Shown here: positions 38,852-45,982 of the stretch, one piece after another
How positions within the stretch are numbered: position 1 is the first letter of the stretch
How the letters are laid out: each line of letters starts with the position of its first letter
NCBI RefSeq assembly: GCF_006335145.1
Contig: NZ_VDMN01000001.1
Span: forward strand, 2,046,001 to 2,110,000
Direction of reading: 5' to 3'
Length of the DNA stretch: 64,000 nucleotides
Origin: Aliirhizobium smilacinae
GTDB taxonomy: Bacteria > Pseudomonadota > Alphaproteobacteria > Rhizobiales > Rhizobiaceae
The notes under the pieces: model-generated
The model's database searches: none
Told to the model about the DNA's origin: nothing
The model's input: the letters and a program-made list of their open reading frames with translations, nothing else
Position numbers and translations under genes: made by a program

Positions 38852-38886
38852 CCGGCAGACAAAAAGGGGGAATTCCCCACTGCCGG
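38852..38886 (+). promoter_or_regulatory. Nested hairpin in the leader of the 60-residue gene
   Basis: CCGGCAG (38852-38858) pairs with CTGCCGG (38880-38886) and encloses the palindrome GGGGAATTCCCC (38867-38878). It ends 23 bases before the ATG at 38910 and just before the ribosome site GGGAGGGAG. It may be a structured leader or a protein-binding palindrome. Confidence 0.5.
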
Positions 38887-38909
38887 GTTCAGCGCTCGGG
38901 GAGGGAGCC

Positions 38910-39092
38910 ATGAACAAGATCTTCGAAGCGGTCGTCCGTAATGGCGACCAGCGGGTACCGGTCGGCCTCGTCAACCTGAAGCAGGCGCTGGAGATGTCCG
39001 AGAAACTTTTCTTCGAGTTCAGCCATCCGGAGCATGAGGCTGGCAGGACGGACATCTTCGTCGGTCGCGAGGTTCTGCAGAAACTGATGTGA
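38910..39092 (+). CDS. Small hypothetical protein, 60 residues
   Basis: I do not recognise the family. The product is MNKIFEAVVRNGDQRVPVGL followed by a helical stretch NLKQALEMSEKLFFEFSHPE and an end IFVGREVLQKLM. It looks like a compact soluble alpha/beta protein with no membrane span. The start has a very strong ribosome site (GGGAGGGAG, 4 bases away), which supports real translation. A nested hairpin lies directly upstream. It is the first of a series of tiny genes reaching to 41.0 kb. Confidence 0.6.
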   Translation: MNKIFEAVVRNGDQRVPVGLVNLKQALEMSEKLFFEFSHPEHEAGRTDIFVGREVLQKLM

Positions 39093-39193
39093 GCAACTCG
39101 TCACCGAAACACAAGTCTTACGCGTATTCGTGATTTGGGCGGATACGCATTGCTTGTTATCCTCCTTGGCGCAACAAGCGAAAGGAGAATGAC

Positions 39194-39403
39194 ATGAAGA
39201 CATTTCTCGTCGTAGCTGCCGTCATCGGCCTTACGTCATCCGCTGCTCTTGCGGATTGCGCCGGCCACAAGGTGACGGCCTCGAATGAGGTGGACAAGGA
39301 ATTCACCACTGCGAGCATCGCGGCACCTCCTGTCCAAGAGGAGTTGAAGCAAGCAGGCAAGCCGAGCGAGCCTTTTGCGGAAAGCCGGGCTGCCACTCCA
39401 TAA
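39194..39403 (+). CDS. Small exported protein, 69 residues
   Basis: The product has an evident signal peptide (MKTFLVVAAVIGLTSSAALA, cut before DCAGHK), leaving about 49 residues in the periplasm. These include one Cys, an acidic centre and a Pro/Ala-rich end. The residue before the Cys is Asp, so it is not a typical lipoprotein. AAAGGAGAA lies about six bases before the ATG. No function can be assigned; it sits among other small genes with stress-type promoters but shows no such promoter itself. Confidence 0.7.
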   Translation: MKTFLVVAAVIGLTSSAALADCAGHKVTASNEVDKEFTTASIAAPPVQEELKQAGKPSEPFAESRAATP

Positions 39404-39460
39404 ACGAACCGACTCCGCGTCGGGCATTCGTTTGGCGCGGAGTTGCGACCGATCGAGGTT

Positions 39461-39485
39461 GGAACCTCTCGGGCCTGGCCGGATT
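39461..39485 (+). promoter_or_regulatory. Candidate EcfG/RpoE2 promoter before the 78-residue gene
   Basis: GGAAC (39461-39465), 16 bases, then GATT (39482-39485) matches GGAAC-N16/17-CGTT except for two bases of the -10 (GATT against CGTT). It lies 26 bases before the ATG at 39512. Confidence 0.45.
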
Positions 39486-39511
39486 TTCCTCTCGCAACTG
39501 AGGAGACAGAT

Positions 39512-39748
39512 ATGGCCAAAAAATCCCTGAGTGCCGGCTTTACCGGCGATATTGAAGAGGGTCAGCGCGTATCAACGAAGGCAAAAAGCGCGCTTGCCAC
39601 CGCAAAAGATGAGGCTGGAATGGTCGCAGCACATGCGTTCGACCATCCGACAGCGACGGGATCCGCCGCTTTGGTCTTTGGGGCACTGGGGCTTGCGGTC
39701 GGATATCTGCTCGGATCCGCCTCGGCTTCCCGCACCCGCCGCTTCTGA
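39512..39748 (+). CDS. Small membrane-anchored protein, ElaB/YqjD-like layout
   Basis: This 78-residue protein has a polar helical N-terminal half (EGQRVSTKAKSALATAKDEA) and a C-terminal membrane span with Gly-rich packing (ALVFGALGLAVGYLLGSASA), ending in Arg-Arg. This resembles the DUF883/ElaB/YqjD type of tail-anchored stress proteins that bind ribosomes in enterobacteria. The similarity is architectural and the family is not proven. The ATG has GAGGAG about 7 bases upstream, and an EcfG-like promoter lies just before it. A related layout occurs in the protein at 40626. Confidence 0.72.
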   Translation: MAKKSLSAGFTGDIEEGQRVSTKAKSALATAKDEAGMVAAHAFDHPTATGSAALVFGALGLAVGYLLGSASASRTRRF

Positions 39749-39766
39749 TCCCTGGATAGAGGCCGT

Positions 39767-39791
39767 GGAACCTAGCAAGCCGATCTCCGTT
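39767..39791 (+). promoter_or_regulatory. Perfect EcfG/RpoE2-type promoter before the Pro-rich gene
   Basis: GGAAC (39767-39771), exactly 16 bases, then CGTT (39788-39791) matches the general-stress sigma factor consensus of Alphaproteobacteria at every position. It lies about 30 bases before the ATG at 39823. Confidence 0.75.
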
Positions 39792-39822
39792 GGGTCTTCA
39801 GGAACCCGAAAAGGAGACCATG

Positions 39823-40020
39823 ATGCCGAATAGAGACCCGATCCCTACTCCGACATCCGATACGCCGCGCGGGCCGATCGCGACTGACGGCGTGCCGGAC
39901 AGGACCCAGGAAAAGCCGCCACTGACGCCGGCGCAGGACAAGGGTGACAGCAAGAACCCGCAGGACCCGACGCTTGATCCGGCACTGTTGCCGACAGGCG
40001 ATCCGGCGGGCATGGCCTGA
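39823..40020 (+). CDS. Small Pro-rich hydrophilic protein, 65 residues
   Basis: The product is very rich in Pro, Asp, Thr and Gly (for example PIPTPTSDTPRGPIATDGVP) and has no hydrophobic core, so it should be intrinsically disordered, like some desiccation or stress proteins. Two adjacent ATGs are possible; 39823 is six bases after GGAG (39813-39816) and is preferred. A perfect general-stress promoter precedes it and a GCGAGGC/GCCTCGC hairpin follows. No function can be assigned. Confidence 0.62.
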   Translation: MPNRDPIPTPTSDTPRGPIATDGVPDRTQEKPPLTPAQDKGDSKNPQDPTLDPALLPTGDPAGMA

Positions 40021-40042
40021 ACCTGTCGCAAATGGCGGTAAA

Positions 40043-40093
40043 GCGAGGCGGGACTAACCATTGCCTCGCCTCGTAACGCGATCATATATCGCG
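40043..40093 (+). other. Two hairpins after the Pro-rich gene
   Basis: GCGAGGC (40043-40049) pairs with GCCTCGC (40063-40069), and CGCGAT-CATAT-ATCGCG (40077-40093) is a second inverted repeat. No T-run follows the first, so it is at most a weak terminator. The remaining 200 bases to the next gene show no further gene that I can support. Confidence 0.4.
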
Positions 40094-40310
40094 ATAGGGA
40101 GTAGACGACGGTTTTGAACCCTCAAATTACACCCGCGTTAACTTGTTGTTGCCATTTCATTAACCGGATTCCAGATTGCCGCTTGGGTAAGGACACTTGA
40201 ACAACACGGGCCTGTGCAGGATTGCGCAGGTTTCGTGCTTTTTGACCTGCCCGGGCAAAGTCGGAAACGGACTGTCTGCCATTGGGTCCCAACCGTGACG
40301 TGAGGGTTTG

Positions 40311-40523
40311 ATGCCGACGCAGTTGATCCGAAATCCAGTCAATCCGGAACAGCTTATGCTGCTTCAGCAGGTCTTCGACGAGACATGCACCGAGCATGGC
40401 ATCGACAAGGCCAGTCCGGACGGCGAGGCGCTCGCTTTCATTCTGGTAAATTCGCTCCAGAAAGGGTCCGCCGACAAGGAACAGTTGGAAGCGCTGGCAG
40501 GAGCCCTGATACAGACGCGGTGA
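40311..40523 (+). CDS. Small hypothetical protein, 70 residues
   Basis: This is a soluble helical protein, starting MPTQLIRNPVNPEQLMLLQQ and containing VFDETCTEHGIDKASPDGEA, with one Cys and no membrane span. The ATG at 40311 follows GAGGG by about five bases; an adjacent TTG at 40308 is an alternative. The composition, with the pattern of a long helix, a Pro/Asp turn and a second helix, suggests a compact two-helix protein. It shows no EcfG motif upstream. The function is unknown. Confidence 0.6.
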   Translation: MPTQLIRNPVNPEQLMLLQQVFDETCTEHGIDKASPDGEALAFILVNSLQKGSADKEQLEALAGALIQTR

Positions 40524-40564
40524 TTTGCGTCTTTCACCCTTTCTCGACATCTTTGACTGACGGC

Positions 40565-40590
40565 GGAACCTAATTACCTCTTCGAAAGTT
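40565..40590 (+). promoter_or_regulatory. Candidate EcfG/RpoE2 promoter before the 122-residue gene
   Basis: GGAAC (40565-40569), 17 bases, then AGTT (40587-40590) matches the general-stress promoter except for one -10 base. The ATG at 40626 is 35 bases downstream. Confidence 0.6.
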
Positions 40591-40625
40591 GAACGGGCTC
40601 CAAGATCAACATGATGGAGGCCGGC

Positions 40626-40994
40626 ATGGCAGAATCAGTGAAAAGCTTTACCCCAGGCAACGCGGTTGCGTCCTTCGATCATCAACCGAGCGACAGCGCG
40701 ATCGCCAACGAGATCCAGGTCCTGCGCTCTGAGATTTCGCGACTGAGTTCCCTGATGTCGGAAAAGACCGGCGAAGTGTACGAGCGGGTTGCAGATCGCG
40801 CCAGCAGTGCTGCCAGCTACGTTTCGTCGGAAGCCAGCACGGTTGCCGGTACAATCAAGGAACACCCGGCAGCCACAACCACCCTATTTACCCTCATCGG
40901 CGCAGTGGGCTTTGCTATTGGATACGCCGTTGCTACAGCGACCGCTGATAGCAAGCAGGCATGGTACCAGCGGTATCTCGGCGATCGCTTCTGA
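40626..40994 (+). CDS. Membrane-anchored helical protein, ElaB/YqjD-like layout
   Basis: This 122-residue protein has a long heptad-like helix (AIANEIQVLRSEISRLSSLM), an Ala/Ser-rich helix (ADRASSAASYVSSEAS) and a C-terminal membrane span (LFTLIGAVGFAIGYAVATAT), then a short basic tail. The order soluble coil, span, short tail is that of DUF883-type proteins such as ElaB and YqjD; whether it is a true homologue is uncertain. Starts at 40611 and 40614 are possible, but 40626 has GGAGG at a good distance. It is preceded by an EcfG-type promoter and probably belongs to the general stress response. Confidence 0.72.
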   Translation: MAESVKSFTPGNAVASFDHQPSDSAIANEIQVLRSEISRLSSLMSEKTGEVYERVADRASSAASYVSSEASTVAGTIKEHPAATTTLFTLIGAVGFAIGYAVATATADSKQAWYQRYLGDRF

Positions 40995-41000
40995 TCGTAT

Positions 41001-41492
41001 CTATGACGACGCGGCTGCATCAGCCCCGACGACATTCTGGGCGACGTCTATCCAGACGGCGCCCGTCAATCTCGCCATATGCATCGGATTGATTCGTACA
41101 GCTGCATTGGTATCGCCGGCGGCCGGGACCACTTCATCAAAGCGCTGCAGCGACACGTCGCAATAGACCGGCAAATCAGAGGTCAGACCGAACGGGCAGA
41201 CGCCTCCCACCGGATGGCTCGTGATCTCAACCACATCCTCACCGCCCAGCATGCGTGGCTTGGTACCGAATCGAGACCGGAATTTCTTGTTATCAAGACG
41301 AGCGGTGCCGGCCATGACGACGATCATCGTTTCGTCGCCGGCGCGTAAACATATGCTTTTGGCGATCTGATCGGGTTCGACCCCATGGGCGGCAGCGGCC
41401 AACGGCACCGTCGCGGAACTGGCTTCGGTGACGATCACCTCAATATCGGGGGCGTGTTCGGCGAAAAATGCCTGGACGGAAGAAAGACTCAT
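41001..41492 (-). CDS. YbaK/EbsC-family aminoacyl-tRNA deacylase
   Basis: This 163-residue protein of the YbaK/ProX family hydrolyses mischarged tRNA in trans (for example Cys-tRNA-Pro). Family features are the Lys in DQIAKSICL, the GTARLDNKKFRSRFG segment and GGVCPFGL, which forms the active-site loop. The exact misacylated tRNA cannot be told. ATGs at 41510 and 41492 are possible; MSLSSVQAFF at 41492 matches the usual N-terminus. It is convergent with the small membrane-protein gene, only six bases apart, with no terminator between. Confidence 0.85.
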   Translation of the reverse strand: MSLSSVQAFFAEHAPDIEVIVTEASSATVPLAAAAHGVEPDQIAKSICLRAGDETMIVVMAGTARLDNKKFRSRFGTKPRMLGGEDVVEITSHPVGGVCPFGLTSDLPVYCDVSLQRFDEVVPAAGDTNAAVRINPMHMARLTGAVWIDVAQNVVGADAAASS

Positions 41493-41611
41493 TTCGCAAA
41501 GATCGCGCATGTGTCGTTTTTAGGCAAGCCCACTCAAAGCCATGCGCCGAACGCATCACTGCGCTGCAAAACCGTGGCTGTTTTTTAGGCTCGCCTCCTG
41601 TATAGTCAAAT

Positions 41612-41727
41612 CATCGACGGACGCACTCCTCCTCCCAGTGTCCTCGATGGGACCAGCAACACCTCCTCCTCCCGGTTGTTGGTCAGTTTCAGAAGCCCGG
41701 CGCACCTCCTCCCGCGCCGGGTTTTCT
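41612..41727 (+). ncRNA. Triple-hairpin anti-Shine-Dalgarno small RNA (alpha-r14/CcsR-like)
   Basis: Three hairpins each display CCTCCTCCC-type loops. The first is CATCGA/TCGATG with inner CACT/AGTG and loop CCTCCTCCC (41628-41636). The second is GACCAGCAAC/GTTGTTGGTC around ACCTCCTCCTCCCG (41661-41674). The third is the terminator CCCGGCGC/GCGCCGGG (41696-41703/41714-41721) around ACCTCCTCCC, followed by TTTT. TATAGT at 41601-41606 is a good -10 six bases before the first stem. The loops are complementary to ribosome sites, as in the CcsR (cuckoo) and alpha-r14 RNAs of Alphaproteobacteria, which are stress-linked. No protein frame overlaps. Confidence 0.88.
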
Positions 41728-41883
41728 GTATTTTAATCCCTCACGCATGAAAATCTAAAGCCTCAGGCAGCATTAACAGTGGCTGCCATCTCAACCTATG
41801 GCGTTGATATTGCTTTATCTTTTGAAATTACCCTTTAAGATTGCATAGCTCACGCGGATCGCACCCGAAGCGTAGCAGCAATC

Positions 41884-41912
41884 TTGACGAACATTGGGCC
41901 AAGCCCTAAGTG
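41884..41912 (+). promoter_or_regulatory. Candidate promoter of the cold-shock gene with long leader
   Basis: TTGACG (41884-41889), 17 bases, then TAAGTG (41907-41912) resembles a rhizobial housekeeping promoter with a strong -35 and weak -10. It would give a leader of about 135 bases, typical for csp genes. The rest of the gap from 41730 to 42054 shows no gene that I can support. Confidence 0.35.
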
Positions 41913-42054
41913 CGTATGGATCGAAATTTGTCTGATGGCCAGCACCGGGCTATTGCCACGCTTGCGACGTTCTACTCTGCAAAGTTCGAAGTTCAATCTG
42001 TTCCTTCCGGACTTCCGGGAGGAGCTGTCGGTCATTGCAAAGAAAGGCATCGAT

Positions 42055-42264
42055 ATGGCGACGGGTACAGTTAAGTGGTTCAATGCGACCAAGGGTTACG
42101 GCTTCATTTCGCCTGACGATGGCGGTGCGGACGTTTTCGTTCACATCTCCGCTGTTGAGCGCGCAGGCCTAGGCCAGCTTCAGGACGGCCAGAAGCTCTC
42201 CTTCGAGCTGGTAACGGATCGCCGTTCCGGCAAGGTTGCAGCTGACCAGCTGCAGGCCGCTTAA
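42055..42264 (+). CDS. cspA: Cold-shock protein (CspA family)
   Basis: This is a 69-residue single cold-shock domain that binds single-stranded RNA and DNA and melts RNA structure. RNP1 is seen in [11 protein letters not shown] and RNP2 in [28 protein letters not shown] is the classic N-terminus, so the ATG at 42055 is preferred over the longer frame opening at 41884. AAAGG lies about nine bases before it. A 12-bp G+C-rich hairpin follows the stop. It is preceded by an anti-SD small RNA, so the locus holds two RNA-level regulators side by side. Confidence 0.95.
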   Translation: MATGTVKWFNATKGYGFISPDDGGADVFVHISAVERAGLGQLQDGQKLSFELVTDRRSGKVAADQLQAA

Positions 42265-42272
42265 TAAAATTC

Positions 42273-42302
42273 AGCTCGCGGCGGCCTCTGCCGCCGCGAG
42301 CT
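42273..42302 (+). terminator. Strong hairpin after the cold-shock gene
   Basis: AGCTCGCGGCGG (42273-42284) and CCGCCGCGAGCT (42291-42302) form a perfect 12-bp stem with loop CCTCTG, 8 bases after the stop. There is no T-run, so termination may be Rho-assisted or the hairpin may protect the mRNA end. Confidence 0.6.
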
Positions 42303-42479
42303 TCCAGATGACCGTCACTTATCGGTCCCGGCGACAGTCTTGAAACGACCGGAACGCCTCCCCATATCAAGCTCAACAGCATTTCCGGCGAACATCTGTC
42401 ACACACCGTTATCGTGTAACGGCGAATGATGAGGCGAATACGGGAAACCGTGCCATTTCGACACAGACAGCAAGTCCTT

Positions 42480-42495
42480 TTAACGGTCTGTTAAC
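42480..42495. promoter_or_regulatory. Candidate CtrA box
   Basis: TTAA-CGGTCTG-TTAAC matches the CtrA pattern TTAA-N7-TTAA(C). It lies about 100 bases before the candidate RNA at 42583 and 270 bases before the ltrA-like gene. The target is not obvious. Confidence 0.4.
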
Positions 42496-42582
42496 CTGCC
42501 TGAGAGATGATGAATGCCACAGAGTTGCATGGATCATATCGATCCTTAACGCAGCCGCGACGGAATGCTTGACCCGTTTGTA

Positions 42583-42650
42583 GTGACCACGGATGTACTG
42601 GCACAGTGAGCGGGATTGGAAAGGTCGGGCTTGCCCGGCCTTTTTGTTTT
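42583..42650 (+). ncRNA. Candidate small RNA A with CGGATGTAC loop and terminator
   Basis: GTG-A-CCA / TGG-CAC (42583-42589/42599-42604) forms a short stem around the loop CGGATGTAC. It is followed 15 bases later by a strong terminator AAAGGTCGGG/CCCGGCCTTT (42620-42629/42634-42643) with loop CTTG and a T-rich tail to 42650. The same loop occurs on another stem at 51294. A CTTGAC -35-like hexamer lies at 42569-42574. No supported protein frame overlaps; the rest of the 460-base gap shows no gene. Confidence 0.45.
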
Positions 42651-42766
42651 CCAGCACATGTCTGCGCCCACATCAAATATTCCCGGCCATCCGCTCCTTT
42701 TATCATCCCGCGCCCTAAATCCGTCCTCCAGTTTGCCGGACACGGCCAAAGCACAGGAAATATGGA

Positions 42767-43948
42767 ATGGCCGAAGGCAAACATCACTGGCTACGCAAGG
42801 AAGACACCGAATCAACCAAGGCGAGCTTTCCCGAACTGTTTTTCGATCTCGTCTTCGTCTTCGCGCTGATCCAGCTTTCGGAAACCCTGGCGTCCGATTT
42901 TTCCCTAGGAATCGCCTTCGACGCGCTGATTTTCATCCTCGCGCTCTGGTGGGTGTGGATCCATACGACCTGGGTGACAAACCTGCTCGATGCCGAAGTC
43001 GTTGCAGTCAGATTGCTGCTGTTCGGGCTGATGTTTCTCGGTATCGTGCTGGCAATTGCTCTTCCCAAGGCCTTTGACGAGGCAGGGCTCGTTTTTGCAT
43101 TGGCCTATGCGGCGATGCAGCTCAGCCGTTCGCTGTTTGCACTCTATGCCTTCAGAGGAGTCGACACCGAATCGTTCATGACTTTCGCGCGGATCACGGT
43201 GTGGCTGCTTGTCTCCAGCGCGTTCTGGGTCGCCGGCGGGCTTGTCAGTCCGGAAAGCCGCGCCCTGTTCTGGCTTGTGGCGCTGGCGATCGAATATGTC
43301 GCGCCGCTGCTGCGCTACTGGACACCGGGCGTGGGTGCCTCACCTGCCGAGACGCTCGACGTCAACGGCGAACATCTTGCCGAACGATGCGCCTTGTTCG
43401 TCATCATCGCACTCGGCGAAACGATCATCACAACAGGCAAGACCGCCTCTGATCACGCCGACGAAGGCGGCATCATATTCCTCGTCCTCGTCGCTGCCTT
43501 CCTGTCGACGGTGCTGATGTGGTGGATCTATTTCCACGACGGGCAGGAACGCGCCGCCGATACCGCAGAAGACACGACCGAGCCGCAAAGCACGGCGGAT
43601 CATCTTTTCACCTATGGGCATCTGCCGATCGTCGCCGGCATCATTCTGACCGCAGTCGGCGAGGATTTCACGCTCACCCATCCCCATGACGAAGGCGGCT
43701 ACGCCAACGCGTTGGCTATTCTCGGCGGTCCCATCCTGTTTCTCGCAGGAACCTTGTGGATGAAGACAGTATCATCACGCATGGTGCCGTGGTCGCATTG
43801 CCTCGGCGTTGCTGCCGCTCTAGCAGGCTTCCTTCTCGTCCCCCATGTGGAGAATGTCCTGATCCAGCTCATGGCCGTGACCATTCTTCTGGCCGTCGCT
43901 CTCTGGGAATATATCGCGCTCAGGCTTTTCCGCCGCGCCGCCGCCTGA
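42767..43948 (+). CDS. LtrA-family low-temperature requirement membrane protein
   Basis: This 393-residue integral membrane protein has about ten spans. The family motif SFPELFFDLVFVFALIQLSE stands near residue 20, followed by WVWIHTTWVTN and a later conserved FVIIALGETIITTG. LtrA was named in Listeria for growth at low temperature, but its biochemical role is unknown. The ATG at 42767 follows AGGAAAT. It is followed directly by the convergent slyX gene, the two stops abutting. Placement near a cold-shock gene is suggestive but may be chance. Confidence 0.82.
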   Translation: MAEGKHHWLRKEDTESTKASFPELFFDLVFVFALIQLSETLASDFSLGIAFDALIFILALWWVWIHTTWVTNLLDAEVVAVRLLLFGLMFLGIVLAIALPKAFDEAGLVFALAYAAMQLSRSLFALYAFRGVDTESFMTFARITVWLLVSSAFWVAGGLVSPESRALFWLVALAIEYVAPLLRYWTPGVGASPAETLDVNGEHLAERCALFVIIALGETIITTGKTASDHADEGGIIFLVLVAAFLSTVLMWWIYFHDGQERAADTAEDTTEPQSTADHLFTYGHLPIVAGIILTAVGEDFTLTHPHDEGGYANALAILGGPILFLAGTLWMKTVSSRMVPWSHCLGVAAALAGFLLVPHVENVLIQLMAVTILLAVALWEYIALRLFRRAAA

Positions 43949-44155
43949 TCAATAGTGCGGAGGCCGGGTGACCGGTACGGCCTCGCCTGTCGATTCCTCA
44001 AGCGTCAGAAACCGTTCGGTCAGCCGGTCGAGCTTGGCGCGGGTCTGTTCGACCACCTTCCATTGTTCGGCGAGCTGGTCGGACAGTTCATCGATCACCT
44101 TGGCCTGATGGGCCGCGAGCTCTTCCAGCTGCACCAGTCTCGACTCGTCACTCAC
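43949..44155 (-). CDS. slyX: SlyX family protein
   Basis: SlyX is a small coiled-coil protein of unknown function found next to slyD in enterobacteria. The 68-residue product from the GTG at 44155 (preceded by GAGAGGAT) has a heptad pattern (VQLEELAAHQAKVIDELSDQ) and ends in the family tail PVTRPPHY. A longer frame from a TTG at 44182 adds nine residues without support. It lies tail to tail with the LtrA gene and 81 bases downstream of the chemoreceptor gene on the same strand. Confidence 0.85.
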   Translation of the reverse strand: MSDESRLVQLEELAAHQAKVIDELSDQLAEQWKVVEQTRAKLDRLTERFLTLEESTGEAVPVTRPPHY

Positions 44156-44236
44156 GGCGGCATCCTCTCGATGATCTTGCAAACCTGCATATAGGTCGGG
44201 ATTTAGAGGATGCCCGTGATCCGGTCCAGCCTTCGA

Positions 44237-45736
44237 TCAGGCGCTGAGCCTTGGGCGGTCCTGATAGGCGCTTGCGGAACCGCTCGTCCTGAAACGTGCC
44301 ACGGATGTTGCAAGGCTGTGGCTGATGCCGACAAGGCTCTGCGCTGCGGCATTCGTTTCCTCCATCAGCGCGGCATTCTGCTGGGTGATCTGATCCATGC
44401 TGCGGACGGAGGCGTTGATTTCGTCGATGCCGGAAGCCTGCTCCTGCGCCGAATGCGCGATCGATGTTATATGCGTGTCGATTGCCTTCACCCGCGTGCC
44501 GATGCCGGTCAGCGCTTCACCAGCGCGGTTGACGAGACTGACGCCGCGCTGCACGTCGCCGGCGGAACGGTCAATCAGTTCCTTGATTTCCTTGGCGGCT
44601 GCGGCCGATCGTTGTGCCAGTTCGCGCACTTCCTGGGCGACGACGGCAAACCCCTTGCCCTGCTCGCCCGCACGCGCCGCCTCGACACCGGCGTTCAGTG
44701 CCAGCAGATTGGTCTGAAAGGCTATCTCGTCGATGGCACCGATGATCTGGGTCATCTTCTGGGACGATTCGGCTATATCACCCATGGCAGAGATCGCCTG
44801 ATCGACAACCTCGCCGTTCTTCTTTGTCTCTGCAGCCGATTCCCGGATGATGCTCTGTACTTCCTGCGTTCGCCGTGCCGCCTGGCCGGAGAGCACGGTG
44901 ATCTGCTCAAGCGCTGCCGCAGTCTGTTCGAGCGATGCCGCCTGCTGCTCGGTGCGCTTCGCCATATTGTCGGCCGCAGACGAAATATCGCCGACTTCCG
45001 CGCGCACCCGACCAACAGACTGATTGATCTCTCCGAGTGCCGCATCGAGCGCCGCGACGGAGGAATTGTAATTCGCCTTCAGGCCATGGAAATTCGGCGC
45101 CAGTTCCTGACGCAGATCTGCCGTCAGATCACCATCCGCAAGATTCTTCAGCGCCTGACCCAGAGCCTCAAGAGCCTCGTCCTGCTCCTGCTTGGCAGCG
45201 ACACGCTCGGCCTCCACTTTTTTGCGGCCGTCTTCCAGGGCTTCCAGATAGACGGAGATGGCGTAATCCATATCGACCATCGCCGCCTTGAGCACAGCCG
45301 AAAGGTGATCGGCCAGCACACCGGCCTTCTTTTCCAGGAAAAAGCCCTTCATTTCCCCGGCGATAACAGCGCGGATGATGCCATCGAGAATGAGAACATA
45401 GCCACCGATATACCAGCGCGGCTCCAGACCAAGCCGGGCATGGGTCTTGCCGATGGCTGAAACCGCATCGACATAACCGCCATCGTAACGGCCCGACGAG
45501 ATGACGTCCCAATGGCTGGCCTGACGTTCCTTTGCATGGGTGACATGCGCTTCGCTGGCGAAGAACTTTGCGGTGTGAGGATGCGCTTTCGCCTTGCGAT
45601 AGAAGGCATCGAGCGCCGGGCCAACGGCATCCTTGACGATCGGCCGCACGTCCGCGAGATGGTTGCGCTCGGTTTCGCCCAGCCCGACGAAATTCAGGCG
45701 ATCGGCGAGTGCGGCCTTCTGATCTTGGCTTGTCAT
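44237..45736 (-). CDS. Soluble globin-coupled methyl-accepting chemoreceptor (HemAT-like)
   Basis: This 499-residue protein has no membrane span. The first 170 residues are a protoglobin sensor domain with the proximal haem His in [13 protein letters not shown] (His99). A HAMP-like segment ([19 protein letters not shown]) follows. The C-terminal two-thirds is a methyl-accepting signalling helix pair whose tip [20 protein letters not shown] binds CheA/CheW. No C-terminal NWETF-type CheR tether is present. Such receptors sense oxygen for aerotaxis. A CtrA-type site lies about 75 bases before the start, as in other alphaproteobacterial motility genes. Confidence 0.93.
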   Translation of the reverse strand: MTSQDQKAALADRLNFVGLGETERNHLADVRPIVKDAVGPALDAFYRKAKAHPHTAKFFASEAHVTHAKERQASHWDVISSGRYDGGYVDAVSAIGKTHARLGLEPRWYIGGYVLILDGIIRAVIAGEMKGFFLEKKAGVLADHLSAVLKAAMVDMDYAISVYLEALEDGRKKVEAERVAAKQEQDEALEALGQALKNLADGDLTADLRQELAPNFHGLKANYNSSVAALDAALGEINQSVGRVRAEVGDISSAADNMAKRTEQQAASLEQTAAALEQITVLSGQAARRTQEVQSIIRESAAETKKNGEVVDQAISAMGDIAESSQKMTQIIGAIDEIAFQTNLLALNAGVEAARAGEQGKGFAVVAQEVRELAQRSAAAAKEIKELIDRSAGDVQRGVSLVNRAGEALTGIGTRVKAIDTHITSIAHSAQEQASGIDEINASVRSMDQITQQNAALMEETNAAAQSLVGISHSLATSVARFRTSGSASAYQDRPRLSA

Positions 45737-45811
45737 AGTTTCCCCCTGTCCGGTGTTGAGCCGCCCTGCAGGAGGACGGAATCATTCTCGACAAGGTCTA
45801 CACGCTAAAAT

Positions 45812-45826
45812 TTAACGCCTCATTAG
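45812..45826. promoter_or_regulatory. Candidate CtrA box before the chemoreceptor gene
   Basis: TTAA-CGCCTCA-TTAG fits the CtrA pattern TTAA-N7-TTAA with one mismatch. It is about 75 bases upstream of the minus-strand chemoreceptor start at 45736 and 155 bases from recF. Confidence 0.35.
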
Positions 45827-45982
45827 CCACCCACCCTAGGTTTTCATTAATCATAACTTGTTGTCGATGTTCTAAATGATGGTCGCCTCCAGTTCGTGTG
45901 ACGGACTGCTACTTCGAGCCCGGCGCTTGCGTTCTGCAATGCAACTCCTTAGCTCCTGTGCAACGACAAACCGCGATTCCCT

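Noticed and set aside
41884-42054. Longer cold-shock protein starting at 41884
   Set aside because: The extra 57 residues have no family match; cold-shock proteins start MATGTVKWF, and long untranslated leaders are typical.
42406-42423. CTGTCAC followed by CGTTATC as Pho box
   Set aside because: The second 7-mer does not match (2/7); the CCGTTA/TAACGG repeat nearby is short and common.
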